64,000 nucleotides of DNA from Bog-473 sp963766995 (GCA_963766995.1 CAVYCE010000003.1:124001-188000); one strand, 5' to 3'; counted from the first letter of the stretch, positions 48,516 to 57,206 are shown. Notes: generated from the sequence alone by a model not told the origin. Made by a program: numbers and translations.

Positions 48516-49555
48516 TCCCCCTGCTCCAAGTCGACCGCCGTCGAGCCCTCGGCGACATCCGCCTGCTCCTCACGGCCACCGTGTTGCCTATTTTCTTCAT
48601 TCTCATCACCGGCCTGCTGGCCGGCAGCACCAAGGTGCCCATCGGCATGGTGCACCCCTCGCCCCGCTTGCTGCACCTGGCCCAAGAGAACCCCGGGCTG
48701 CGGGTCAAGATCGAGGCCAACAAGGGCGACCTGGTTGACGACATTCTGCGTGGTCGGGTGGTGGGCGGCATTGTCAGCCGTCCCGCCGCGCCCGGCGCCA
48801 TCAGCGTCGAGTTCGTAGCCCAGTCGTACTCCACCGATGCAGTGCAGGCCCGCACCAACGTGGTGGCCCTGCTCGATCTCATCTCGGCCGAGGGCAGCCA
48901 CACCCGCATCACCGACGGCCTGATTGCCCACACTCATTTCCCCCCGCCGCTCAGTCCCTTCTCGTATGTGGCCCCAGCCGACTTGGTGCTCTTCATGGGC
49001 ATCACCTTGCTGGTGCTCTCGGCCGGTCAGGTGGAGACGAAACAGTCGGGGATGCTGCGCCGGCTGGCCGCCGCCCCGGTGCGGCAGCGAACCATCGTCG
49101 CCGCGCAGGTGGCCAACAGGCTGGTCGTTGGTGTCTCACAAGCGATAGGTCTGCTCTTGCTTGGGGTGGTGGTGTTCCGCGTGCACTGGGGGAATCCATT
49201 CGCCATCGCCCTGATCGTGCTCCTCCTGGCCCTCAGCCTGGCCGGCCTTTCGGTGTTGATCGGCATTTGGGCCAAGACCCAAGAGCAGGCCATCGCCCTC
49301 TCGGTGGTGGTTGGCATTGCCTTCGGCATGCTCGGCGGCTGCATGTACCCGCTCGATGTGGTGGGCAGCGTCGTCCGCATGGTCGGGCACGCCGTGCCGC
49401 AGGCCTGGGCCATGGATGCCTTCGTGAAGCTCGTGTACCACCACGGCAGCTTTGTTTCCGTGTTGCCGGAGATCGGCGCCCTCGCCGCCTTCGGGGCGGG
49501 GCTGTGTGCGTTGGCCGGTTGGGCCTACGCCCGCACCATGTATTCACCGGGCTGA
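48512..49555 (+). CDS. ABC-2 permease, second subunit
   Basis: A 347-residue paralogue of the first permease with the same order: N-terminal segment LLLTATVLPIFFILITGLLAG, an external domain to about 150, then five helices. The cytoplasmic loop reads KQSGMLRRLAAAPVRQRTIVAA, and FGMLGGCMYPLDVV is near 275. ATG at 48512 gives the ATGA overlap with the first permease; the longer frame upstream is the complement of nothing and adds only unrelated residues. Its final 31 bases overlap the convergent monooxygenase gene. Confidence 0.9.
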   Translation: MIPLLQVDRRRALGDIRLLLTATVLPIFFILITGLLAGSTKVPIGMVHPSPRLLHLAQENPGLRVKIEANKGDLVDDILRGRVVGGIVSRPAAPGAISVEFVAQSYSTDAVQARTNVVALLDLISAEGSHTRITDGLIAHTHFPPPLSPFSYVAPADLVLFMGITLLVLSAGQVETKQSGMLRRLAAAPVRQRTIVAAQVANRLVVGVSQAIGLLLLGVVVFRVHWGNPFAIALIVLLLALSLAGLSVLIGIWAKTQEQAIALSVVVGIAFGMLGGCMYPLDVVGSVVRMVGHAVPQAWAMDAFVKLVYHHGSFVSVLPEIGALAAFGAGLCALAGWAYARTMYSPG

Positions 49556-51027
49556 AAGCGACGGGTCAGGCGGCGGAAGCTCCAGGTGTGGCGCGGCCAC
49601 AGCGTGGTGTTGCGGCCTCGGTGATCGAGATACCAACTGGCACAGCCACCGACCACCCATACCGAGTGCTCGAGTGCTGTTTGCAGGCGCTCGTTGTAGC
49701 GGTGTTGCACCGACCGCTTGACCTCCACCACACCCACGCCCGGCTTGCGCATGAATGTCACCGCACTGGCGATGTAGTTGATGTGAGACTCGATCATGTA
49801 GATCATGGAGTTATGGGCCAGCGTGGCGTTGGGCCCGATCATCATGAAGAGGTTGGGGAACCCGTGGACGGTGGAGCCGGCGTAGGCCTCCACCCCATTG
49901 CTCTTCCACGCTTCTGACAGCCGCACGCCGTCACGGCCGACGATGTGCAATGCGTAGGCCGGTTCGGCTGCTTCGAAGCCGGTGCCCATAATCACCACCT
50001 CCACCTCACGGGCCACGCCGTCCTGCCCCACCACGGCGTGCTCCGTGAACGAGGCCACCGGTGAGTTGATGACCTCCACGTTGGGTTGGGTCAAGGCCGG
50101 GAAGTAGTCGTCGGAGGCCAAGAGGCGCTTGCACCCGGGCTCATAGTGCGGGGTGAGCTTCTCTCGCAGTTCTGGGTCAGCGACCTGACGTCGCATGTGA
50201 CCGAGCAACGCCTTCTGGAGTATTCGCTTGGTGCGCACACTCTTGCCGGTGAAGATGCCGAGCAGGAATTCGAAGGTCAGGTAGATCCGCAAGCGAGCCA
50301 TGCGTTGGGTGACCGGGATGCGGCTGTACAGCACCTGGCGCCACTTCGACACGGGCCGATCATTTCGAGGACCGACCCAGGGCGGCGTGCGTTGGTGCAG
50401 GTAGAGCTGGGCCACCTTGGGCTGAATCTGCGGCACGAACTGCACGGCCGACGCGCCCGTACCCACCACGCAGACACGCTTGCCCGTGAGATCGAAACCA
50501 TGTTCCCACTGGGCCGAGTGAAAGACCTTGCCCCGGAACTTTTCCAGGCCGGGGAAGGCCGGGATGGCCGGCTCGCTCAGCGATCCGGTGGCCCAGATCA
50601 CGATGGGGGCGGTGAACTGTCTCCCACCGGCGACCGTGACCGTCCAGTGCTTCTCATCTTCGTGCCACCTGGCCTCATCCACCGGATGATTGGCTCGTAA
50701 GTGCTCACCCACGCCATAACGGTCGACGCAGTGGCGGATGTAGTCCCAGATTTCACTCTGCGGCGAAAACGAACGACTCCACTTCGGATTGGGGGCGAAG
50801 GAATAGGAGTAGAGGTTGGACGGCACATCGCAGGCGGCACCCGGATAGGAATTGTCCCGCCAGGTACCCCCCAGGTCATTGCCGCGATCGAGCACCACGA
50901 AGTCGGTGATGCCCATTTGGCGCAGGCGAATCGCCATGCCCACCCCGGAGAACCCCGCACCCACCACGATGATCTCGTGCTGCCGCACGTCCTGGGCATG
51001 CAATTCGTGAGGCTGTGGCTCGGGCAC
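49525..51027 (-). CDS. Baeyer-Villiger-type flavin monooxygenase
   Basis: A 500-residue FAD/NADPH enzyme that inserts oxygen next to a ketone. IIVVGAGFSGVGMAIRL near residue 20 is the FAD loop, GGTWRDNSYPGAACDVPSNLYS near 53 is typical of the class, FRGKVFHSAQWEH near 165 corresponds to the BVMO fingerprint FxGxxxHxxxW, and VCVVGTGASAVQFV near 185 binds NADPH. It is shorter than cyclohexanone monooxygenases but fits the actinobacterial group. GTG start overlaps the haloalkane dehalogenase stop by one base. Order of genes suggests ketone to ester conversion in a degradation route. Confidence 0.92.
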   Translation of the reverse strand: MPEPQPHELHAQDVRQHEIIVVGAGFSGVGMAIRLRQMGITDFVVLDRGNDLGGTWRDNSYPGAACDVPSNLYSYSFAPNPKWSRSFSPQSEIWDYIRHCVDRYGVGEHLRANHPVDEARWHEDEKHWTVTVAGGRQFTAPIVIWATGSLSEPAIPAFPGLEKFRGKVFHSAQWEHGFDLTGKRVCVVGTGASAVQFVPQIQPKVAQLYLHQRTPPWVGPRNDRPVSKWRQVLYSRIPVTQRMARLRIYLTFEFLLGIFTGKSVRTKRILQKALLGHMRRQVADPELREKLTPHYEPGCKRLLASDDYFPALTQPNVEVINSPVASFTEHAVVGQDGVAREVEVVIMGTGFEAAEPAYALHIVGRDGVRLSEAWKSNGVEAYAGSTVHGFPNLFMMIGPNATLAHNSMIYMIESHINYIASAVTFMRKPGVGVVEVKRSVQHRYNERLQTALEHSVWVVGGCASWYLDHRGRNTTLWPRHTWSFRRLTRRFQPGEYMVRA

Positions 51028-51938
51028 TACGACCTGACGAAGGAGGCAACCACCTGAGCCAGCGCCTCGCCCTGATCCTCTTGGAGGAAGTGCCCGCCGC
51101 CCTCAATCGTGGTGTGGGCCTGACCCTTGGCCCCGACAATGCGTTCTTGCAGGACCTTGTGACCGCCCTTCGTAATGGGGTCGCCGTCACTGAATGCGGT
51201 GAGGAAAGGACGGGAGAAGGCAGCCAGACCTTCCCAGGCCTTCACGTTGTCATTGTGGGCGGGATCGTCGGGAGCAGACGGGACCAGCAACGGGAAGGCT
51301 CGGGCCCCGGCCTTGTAGCTCTCGTCGGGGAACGGCGCATCGTACGCGGCCACAATGTCCTCGGGCAGATCGCCCACACAGCCCATGTTGATGATGAACC
51401 CGGTGGGGAACACCTCCACCTCTTGCGAAAAGCGCTGCCAGTTGAAGAAGGCCTCGCCGGGCGACGCGTCCCCGGTGGGCAGCATGGTGTTGGCCGCTAC
51501 CACCCGAGCGAATCGGTCGGGATGCTCCCCCACCAGGCGCAGGCCGATGAGCCCACCCCAGTCCTGGCATACCAACGTGATGTCAGGGAGATTGAGGTGG
51601 TCGAAGAGCAACTCACGCATCCACTCCACATGACGGGCGTAGGTGTAATCGCTGCGTTCGGCGGGCTTGTCAGAGCGACCAAAGCCGACCAAATCGGGGA
51701 CCACCACCTGCAGGCCGGCGTCAACCAGGACGGGAATCATTTTGCGGTAGAGGTACGACCACGACGGCTCCCCGTGCAACAGCAGCACCACCGGACCGTC
51801 GGCCGGACCTTCGTGCAGATAGTGGACTCGCAGTGTGCTCCCGTCACCCTCGCCCGTGGCGATGTCGGCGTAGTGAGGGGTGAAGTCGAATCCGGGCAGA
51901 TGAGCGAAGCGATCGTCGGGGGTGCGCAGAGTTTTCAT
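51027..51938 (-). CDS. Haloalkane dehalogenase (subfamily I-like)
   Basis: A 303-residue alpha/beta hydrolase. The oxyanion and lid entry motif LLLHGEPSWSYLYRKM is at residues 53-67. The nucleophile Asp126 lies in VCQDWGGLIGL with the halide-binding Trp127 next to it; Trp167 in FFNW may be the second halide ligand, Asp251 or Asp253 the acid, and His283 in EGGGHFLQED the base. This is the DhlA/DhmA pattern and replaces C-halogen with OH. Epoxide hydrolases share part of it, but lack this exact HGEPSWSYLYRKM. It is coupled to the BVMO gene, and an esterase-like hydrolase precedes it. Confidence 0.9.
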   Translation of the reverse strand: MKTLRTPDDRFAHLPGFDFTPHYADIATGEGDGSTLRVHYLHEGPADGPVVLLLHGEPSWSYLYRKMIPVLVDAGLQVVVPDLVGFGRSDKPAERSDYTYARHVEWMRELLFDHLNLPDITLVCQDWGGLIGLRLVGEHPDRFARVVAANTMLPTGDASPGEAFFNWQRFSQEVEVFPTGFIINMGCVGDLPEDIVAAYDAPFPDESYKAGARAFPLLVPSAPDDPAHNDNVKAWEGLAAFSRPFLTAFSDGDPITKGGHKVLQERIVGAKGQAHTTIEGGGHFLQEDQGEALAQVVASFVRS

Positions 51939-51993
51939 CGAGGCGGGAGCCTACGTGGTCCCACCCCTCAACACCTGTTTGCACCGTTTGCCT

Positions 51994-52779
51994 CTACAGG
52001 CTGTGCAGTCTGTGCAGGAAGCGGGTGATCGCCGCGTTGACGACGTCGGGGTGACTCATGTTGGCGGCATGGCCGCCCCCCTCCACCACCACCAGTTCGT
52101 TGGAGCCGGCGAGGCCGTCCCGAAGCTGCTCGGCTCGCCACATGGGGATGGCGGCATCCTCGGAACCGTGCAGGATCAGCGCCGGCTGGGTGATCTCGCC
52201 CAAACGATCGGTGATTTCGTCCCGGTCGACCAGCGTGCGGAAGGGCAGCGTGAAGGCAGTTCGTTCTTGGGCGTGCCACTTGTCGTACCAGGGGTCGGGG
52301 TCGACGCCCGGGCCGAAGATCAACGTGGCGATGGCCTGCTGCACACCGGCGGGACCGTTGGCCAGCCACTCGTCGTGCAGCGCGGTGTAGAGCGGCAGCG
52401 CAGCTGGATCTTCAAGGCCCGACTGCGTGTCGATGAGGATGAGCGCTTCGACTCGTTCCGGCGCACGCAAGGCCGCACGCAAGGCGACGAAGCCGCCCTG
52501 CGACATGCCGGCGAACGTCGCCTGCGCCACCCCAACGTGCGTGAGCAGCGCCAGGGCGTCATCAGCGGAGTCGTCGTAGGTAAAGGGTTCCGTGGCCGGC
52601 GTCGCCCCATGCCCCCGTTCGTCCCACGTGATGCAGCGGAACTCGCCACGGAGGGCGGCCACCTGGTCATCGAACATGGATCCATCCATGAGGAAGCCGT
52701 GACTGAAGAGGATGACTGGTCCGCCTCCGCCATGGTCCGTGTACGAGATGCGCTGTCCGTTGACCTCTGCGACACTCAT
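51994..52779 (-). CDS. Alpha/beta hydrolase (esterase-like)
   Basis: A 261-residue serine hydrolase. FSHGFLMDGSMF near residue 26 is the oxyanion loop, WDERGHGAT near 53, the nucleophile elbow GMSQGGF is near residue 91, Asp in ILHGSEDAAIP near 205 and His in VEGGGHAANMSHPD near 236 complete the triad. The SQGG elbow is common in actinobacterial esterases and lactonases. It lies 55 bp upstream of the dehalogenase on the same strand, so it might hydrolyse the ester made by the BVMO. Divergent from the nitrobindin-like gene. Confidence 0.87.
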   Translation of the reverse strand: MSVAEVNGQRISYTDHGGGGPVILFSHGFLMDGSMFDDQVAALRGEFRCITWDERGHGATPATEPFTYDDSADDALALLTHVGVAQATFAGMSQGGFVALRAALRAPERVEALILIDTQSGLEDPAALPLYTALHDEWLANGPAGVQQAIATLIFGPGVDPDPWYDKWHAQERTAFTLPFRTLVDRDEITDRLGEITQPALILHGSEDAAIPMWRAEQLRDGLAGSNELVVVEGGGHAANMSHPDVVNAAITRFLHRLHSL

Positions 52780-52832
52780 GTGGTGGACATTAGGTCAGTC
52801 GGTCGGGCATTTGCACGGGGAGTTGCAGCGCT

Positions 52833-53498
52833 GTGACCTCCCCAAACGTTCATTCGGACAAGACACCTGGCCGGACGCCGATTGAGGACATCTTCACCGA
52901 GCCGGAACCCGATCCGAATACGCTGGCCCACCTCGGTCCACTGCGGCACATGGCCGGAATCTTCGAGAGCGCGTCCGGTGTCGACTCGCACCCCGTGGTC
53001 GAAGGTCGAGAGGAGAACGGGTTCTGGGAGCGTTACGAAGCCCAACCCACCGATGGCCAGACCAACGGTCCTCAGCTCTTTTACGGGCTGCGCTACCACA
53101 CCCACATCGTCAAACCCGGGGAGATCGAGACCTTCCACGACCAGGTGGGCTACTGGCTGTGGGAGCCGGCCACGAACGCCGTCATCCTCTCGTTAGCCAT
53201 CCCTCGAGCCCAGGTGGCGCTGGCCGGCGGGACAGCCAGCCCAGACGCTCGCACCTTCACCGTGGCGGCCCAGCGCGGCGACACCGCGTTCGGCATTGCC
53301 TCGGGACCATTCTTGGAGCACGCCTATCGCACCCTCTCCTTCGAAATGACCGTGACGATCGTGTCGGACTCGGAGTGGTCTTACGAGGAAACGACCGTGC
53401 TCGAAGTGCTCGGCCGGGACACTCCCTTCCTGCACACTGACCGCAACACGCTGAAGAAAGTGGCGGACCCGACGCCCAACCCCATGGCGGGCCACTAA
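52833..53498 (+). CDS. Nitrobindin-like heme-binding beta-barrel protein
   Basis: A 221-residue protein. Residues 1-35 are polar. Then a ten-strand barrel is suggested by HLGPLRHMAGIFESASG, LFYGLRYHTHIVKPGEIETFHDQVGYWLWEP, VILSLAIPRAQVALAGG and TLSFEMTVTIV, ending with the family segment LHTDRNTLKKV, where the histidine is the likely heme ligand. Nitrobindins bind ferric heme and can react with peroxynitrite. Typical start G..W.G instead reads GIFESASG, so the first strand is divergent. GTG start at 52833. The 3' gap holds 18-bp tandem repeats. Confidence 0.82.
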   Translation: MTSPNVHSDKTPGRTPIEDIFTEPEPDPNTLAHLGPLRHMAGIFESASGVDSHPVVEGREENGFWERYEAQPTDGQTNGPQLFYGLRYHTHIVKPGEIETFHDQVGYWLWEPATNAVILSLAIPRAQVALAGGTASPDARTFTVAAQRGDTAFGIASGPFLEHAYRTLSFEMTVTIVSDSEWSYEETTVLEVLGRDTPFLHTDRNTLKKVADPTPNPMAGH

Positions 53499-53500
53499 CA

Positions 53501-53563
53501 CTGGCGCTGGCGCTCGCGCTGGCGCTGGCGCTCGCGCTGGCGCTGGCGCTCGCGCTGGCGCTG
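53501..53563. repeat. Perfect 18-bp tandem repeat, 3.5 copies, between convergent genes
   Basis: The unit CTGGCGCTGGCGCTCGCG begins at 53501, 53519 and 53537, with a half copy at 53555-53563. Copies are identical. It begins 2 bp after the nitrobindin-like stop and ends 16 bp before the aminotransferase stop. Being self-complementary in part, it could fold and end transcription. Confidence 0.95.
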
Positions 53564-53579
53564 TCAGGATCGGGTGCAG

Positions 53580-54854
53580 CTAGCTGACGGGCTCCCCCAA
53601 CTGCGCAGCAAAGCCGACCAGGCGAACGCAGGTCACCAGTCCGAGCATGGCTGCTTCGAGATCGGCCGGGCTGGGGAACGTGGGCGCAATGCGAATGACG
53701 CGGTCTTCCTTGTCGACGCCGTAGGGATGAGTGGCGCCGGCCGGGGTCAGGGCGATGCCGGCTTCCGCCGCCTTTTGCACCACGGCCTTGGCGCACCCTT
53801 CATGGACCGAGAGGCTGACGAAATAGCCGCCAGTGGGGTGTGACCATGTGGCCAAACCCGTGTCGCCCAAACGCTCAGAGAGAATGCGCTCGACCGTGTC
53901 GAACTTGGGCCCGATGATGGCGCGGTGTGCGGCCATGAGATTGCGAACGCCCTGGGCGTCTTGGAGAAAGCGGACATGGCGGAGCTGGTTCAACTTGTCC
54001 GGCCCGATGGTGCGCATGGCGTTGTGCCTGAGATACCAGTCCAGATTGTCCGGTGACGATCCGAAGAAGGCGATGCCGGCTCCAGCCAGCGTCACCTTCG
54101 AGGTCGATCCGAAAACAAAGACACGGTTGGGATGTCCGGCCTCACTACAGGCAGCGAGCAGGTCAGCGATCTCCACCGGTGTGTCGGTCAGTTCGTGCAG
54201 TGCATAGGCGTTGTCCCAGAAGATGCGAAAGCCGGGCTCGGCCACCGGCATGGCGGCCAGGCGGGCCACCGTGGCGTCGCTGTAACAGGTGCCATCAGGA
54301 TTGCTGTGCTTGGGCACGCACCACATCCCCTTGACGCGCTGGTCGCTGGCCACCAAGGACTCCACCACGTCCATGTCGGGACCGTCGGGCGTCATGGGCA
54401 CCGGGATCATCTCAATCCCGAACCGTTCGCACAATGAGAAGTGGCGGTCGTAGCCCGGCACGGGACACAGGAACGCAGTGGGCTCGTCCGCCCACCGAGC
54501 GGTGGCGCCAGGCAACGGGCTGAGCATGGCGTGCACGATGCAGTCGTGCATGAGGGCGAGGCTGGAGTTGTCGGCGGCCAGGAGTTGGGCCACTGGGATG
54601 TTGAGAAGCTCGGAGAAGATCTGCCGCAGCTCAGGTAGACCGTTGAGCCCGCCGTAGTTGCGGCAGTCGGTGCCGTCAGCCGCCTTGTAGTCATCATTGA
54701 GCGGCAGGGCCAACAGGTCGGCCATCAGGTCGAGTTGGGCCGGTGAGGGCTTGCCCCGCGTGAGGTCGAGCGAGAGGGCGCGGTCGGCCAGTTCCTTGTA
54801 GTCCTGTTGGGCGCTTTCATACTGGGCGCGGATGGAGTCAGTGGTGGCAGACAT
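53580..54854 (-). CDS. PLP-dependent aminotransferase (AspT/MocR-like fold type I)
   Basis: A 424-residue cytoplasmic enzyme similar to the actinobacterial aspartate aminotransferases (Corynebacterium AspT group). SLDLTRGKPSPAQLDLM near residue 30 and CRNYGGLNGLPELRQIF near 65 are group signatures, WCVPKHSNPDGTCYSD near 180 contains the PLP-contact Asn-Pro, IFWDNAYALHEL near 210 the Asp, and FVFGSTSKVTLAGAGIAFF near 245 the Schiff-base Lys. HPTGGYFVSL near 350 is the C-terminal part. ATG at 54854 is in line with family length. It is 34 bp after rpiA on the same strand. Confidence 0.9.
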   Translation of the reverse strand: MSATTDSIRAQYESAQQDYKELADRALSLDLTRGKPSPAQLDLMADLLALPLNDDYKAADGTDCRNYGGLNGLPELRQIFSELLNIPVAQLLAADNSSLALMHDCIVHAMLSPLPGATARWADEPTAFLCPVPGYDRHFSLCERFGIEMIPVPMTPDGPDMDVVESLVASDQRVKGMWCVPKHSNPDGTCYSDATVARLAAMPVAEPGFRIFWDNAYALHELTDTPVEIADLLAACSEAGHPNRVFVFGSTSKVTLAGAGIAFFGSSPDNLDWYLRHNAMRTIGPDKLNQLRHVRFLQDAQGVRNLMAAHRAIIGPKFDTVERILSERLGDTGLATWSHPTGGYFVSLSVHEGCAKAVVQKAAEAGIALTPAGATHPYGVDKEDRVIRIAPTFPSPADLEAAMLGLVTCVRLVGFAAQLGEPVS

Positions 54855-54888
54855 GAGACCGCAATTGTAGGTGGGCCCGCTGGGCCGC

Positions 54889-55548
54889 TTATGACGGTGG
54901 CGGTGCGATCGGGGTGACACGGGCGTGGTGACCGACCAGCACTATGGACACCATGGAAGGGGGGAAGAGGCCGTGGGCCACTACACCGGGTGTTGCTCCC
55001 AGCGCTTCGGCCAGCCGGGCCGGATCGTCAACGGGGCTGGTGTAGTCGGCCAGCACACCACCATCGGGGGTCTGCGGTGCGCCACCGCGCAGAGTGATGC
55101 CGGGATGACGGCGTAGGAGGGCGGCCAACCCAAAGGGTGACAATTCCAGCGGCACTGGCGCATGGAGCCGATCGACCAGCTTGTTACTCGAGACGATGAC
55201 GATGAATCGCTCGGCCGCCGCGGCCACGATCTTCTCCCTCGTGTGGGCGCCCCCGCCGCCTTTGACCAGCCAATGCTGCGGATCGACCTGATCGGCACCG
55301 TCGATGGCGATATCGAGGTGGTCGACGTGTTCAAAGGGCAGGACGCGCAGTCCGGCTTTCTCGGCCGCGGCTTGGGTTGCCGGCGAGGTGGCCACACAGG
55401 TGATATCGAGTTGCCGTCGAGCTAACGCCGGAATCAGGTAGGCCACGGTGCTGCCGGTGCCCAGGCCGACGAGCATGCCTGACTCGACGAGTTCAGACGC
55501 AGACTGGGCCGACGATTCTTTTTCTTGCTCGGTCTCTTGCGCTGTCAC
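54889..55548 (-). CDS. rpiA: Ribose-5-phosphate isomerase A
   Basis: Interconverts ribose-5-phosphate and ribulose-5-phosphate. GLGTGSTVAYLI near residue 29 (phosphate loop), AIDGADQVDP near 80 (Asp), VKGGGGAHTREKIVA near 93 (catalytic Glu-Lys area) and PVPLELSPFGL near 125 are diagnostic of RpiA, not RpiB. I prefer the GTG at 55548, preceded by AGAGG 8 nt upstream, which gives exactly 219 residues, the usual length; the frame is open to 55605. Lies between a kinase-like gene and the aminotransferase. Confidence 0.92.
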   Translation of the reverse strand: MTAQETEQEKESSAQSASELVESGMLVGLGTGSTVAYLIPALARRQLDITCVATSPATQAAAEKAGLRVLPFEHVDHLDIAIDGADQVDPQHWLVKGGGGAHTREKIVAAAAERFIVIVSSNKLVDRLHAPVPLELSPFGLAALLRRHPGITLRGGAPQTPDGGVLADYTSPVDDPARLAEALGATPGVVAHGLFPPSMVSIVLVGHHARVTPIAPPPS

Positions 55549-55620
55549 TCGCACCGCCTCTTGAACGGGAACGGCGGGATCGACCACGCCACCACCCTCG
55601 CGCACCAGCTCGTGGTCGAG

Positions 55621-56562
55621 CTAACGGTCCAAAGAAGGGTCGGCCACAATTTCCTCTATCACTTGACGGGCCGAGACGCGCCAGCCCCAGAGGTGACCAC
55701 TCGCATCGGTTCTCAGAGCGACGTTGCGACTCGCATCGGCCTGGCGGGCCCGCGCCATGGTGATCAGTGCCTTCCACAGCGCCCAACCGCTCCCCCGCCG
55801 CCAGGTGTCGTCGTCAACCGGCGGCCCGTCCCGGAACGCTTCCCGACTCTGGCCAGAGAACACCGTCCAGGCCATGGTTAGGTCGCAGGCCGGATCGCCC
55901 ACCGCAGAGCAACCGAAGTCGATGACCGCACTAAGCCGCCCGTCGGTGGCCAGGAGATTGGCCGGCGTGACATCGCCGTGCACCCACACGTCGGGCGCGT
56001 CGTCCCTTCGAACGGCGGAGAGGGAGCGATCCCAAGCGGCCTCGACGGCCCTGGCATCCATGAGATCCGATAGGGCGGCAATTGCATCCCGTGTCTCCTG
56101 GTTCCGGCTGGCCAGGGGCCCGCCGCGCCCGAAACTGTGGTCGCCGAAGACTGGACCGTCCGTGGCGTCGACTGCATACAGCGCGCCGAGGAAACGGGCC
56201 AGATCGGTGGCTAACTTCAGGGGATCACCAACGTGATCGGCCGTGGCCAGCTCGCCCGGGATCCAGGAATAGACCGACCACGGACGTTCGAACACACTGC
56301 TGCGCACGCCGAGCGCCAACGGCGTGGGGATGGTCAACGGAAGAAAGGGCGCCAATACCCGCAGCCAGCGCTGCTCCTTTTCCACCTGGGGCACGTACAT
56401 CTCATGGCTGGGCAGGCGCACCGACATCGAGTCGCCGAGGCGAAACGAGGTGTTGTCCCAGCCATCGTGATCGACCGGTCGGATGGGCAGGTGCGCCCAC
56501 TGCGGAAACTGCTCGGCAATGAGCTGGGTGACGACCTCAGTGGTGATGTCGGCCTTATTCAT
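55621..56562 (-). CDS. APH-type phosphotransferase
   Basis: A 313-residue aminoglycoside-phosphotransferase-fold protein. DGWDNTSFRLGDSMSVRLPS near residue 34 holds the glycine loop and the beta-3 Arg in place of the usual Lys. The catalytic loop WVHGDVTPANLLA near 195 and metal Asp in VIDFGCSAVGDPACDL near 213 are complete. Its substrate is unknown; close relatives include macrolide kinases and many genes of unknown role. It begins 23 bp after the TetR stop and ends 72 bp (or 15 bp by the longer start) before rpiA, so it may be one transcript. Confidence 0.88.
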   Translation of the reverse strand: MNKADITTEVVTQLIAEQFPQWAHLPIRPVDHDGWDNTSFRLGDSMSVRLPSHEMYVPQVEKEQRWLRVLAPFLPLTIPTPLALGVRSSVFERPWSVYSWIPGELATADHVGDPLKLATDLARFLGALYAVDATDGPVFGDHSFGRGGPLASRNQETRDAIAALSDLMDARAVEAAWDRSLSAVRRDDAPDVWVHGDVTPANLLATDGRLSAVIDFGCSAVGDPACDLTMAWTVFSGQSREAFRDGPPVDDDTWRRGSGWALWKALITMARARQADASRNVALRTDASGHLWGWRVSARQVIEEIVADPSLDR

Positions 56563-56585
56563 GGTGTTGCCACCGACAACAGCAG

Positions 56586-57206
56586 CTAGCCCTTCAGGGG
56601 CCGCAGCCCGTCCACAATCATGACCAGCAAGCGCTCACCTTGTCCCGGCTCGAGGGTCGGGCTGGTGCACATGGGACCGAGCAACTGCATGAGGTCGGCA
56701 CCGTCGACGCCGTCGCGCACCACACCCGCCCCCTGGGCTCGACTGAGCACAATCTGCAAGGCGCCGTCGATGCGCTCGCGCGATCGAAGCTTGAGCTCCG
56801 GATGCTTCTCGAAGGCCTCGTGCAACTCAACGAGAAAGATGCGCTTGCCCTGCGCGTAGGCCACGAAGGCTTCCAGCCAAGCCACCAAGGCGTCCCAGGG
56901 ACCCAACTCGGCCACCAAGCTATTGGCGCTATCGACCAAGCGGTCAACGTCGACTTGGTAGACGGCCTCGACCACATCGATGCGCTTGGGAAAGTGACGG
57001 TACAGCGTGCCGACGCCAACGCCGGCCGCCTTGGCGATGGCCTCCATGGAGGCGCCCCCGCCCTGAGCGGCGAACACTTCCTTGGCCGCGGCGATCAATC
57101 GGTCGTAGTTGCGGCGCGCGTCGGCGCGCATGACTCGACCACCCTCAACTTCGTCTTCCCCCGCCGTCTTTACGACAGCGTCCTGAACCGTCTCTTGCAC
57201 GGTCAT
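56586..57206 (-). CDS. TetR-family transcriptional regulator
   Basis: A 206-residue repressor. The helix-turn-helix is at residues 32-78: RRNYDRLIAAAKEVFAAQGG, then MEAIAKAAGVGVGTLYRHFP with KRIDVVEAVY. The C-terminal ligand domain (about 80-205) has SGX-type features LGPWDALVAWLEAFVAYAQGKRI. GAGGAGATG precedes the ATG at 57206. The divergent exporter gene with a palindrome over its -10 element makes this its probable repressor; drug binding would release it. The N-terminal 27 residues before the HTH are acidic and unusually long. Confidence 0.9.
   Translation of the reverse strand: MTVQETVQDAVVKTAGEDEVEGGRVMRADARRNYDRLIAAAKEVFAAQGGGASMEAIAKAAGVGVGTLYRHFPKRIDVVEAVYQVDVDRLVDSANSLVAELGPWDALVAWLEAFVAYAQGKRIFLVELHEAFEKHPELKLRSRERIDGALQIVLSRAQGAGVVRDGVDGADLMQLLGPMCTSPTLEPGQGERLLVMIVDGLRPLKG

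Noticed and set aside
53501..53563. CRISPR array
   Set aside because: Units are directly adjacent with no spacers and there are no cas genes; the same holds for the 12-bp repeats.
53257..53796. Minus-strand ORF with a long Ser-Ala repeat
   Set aside because: It is only the 18-bp repeat read in another frame and crosses two convergent coding genes.
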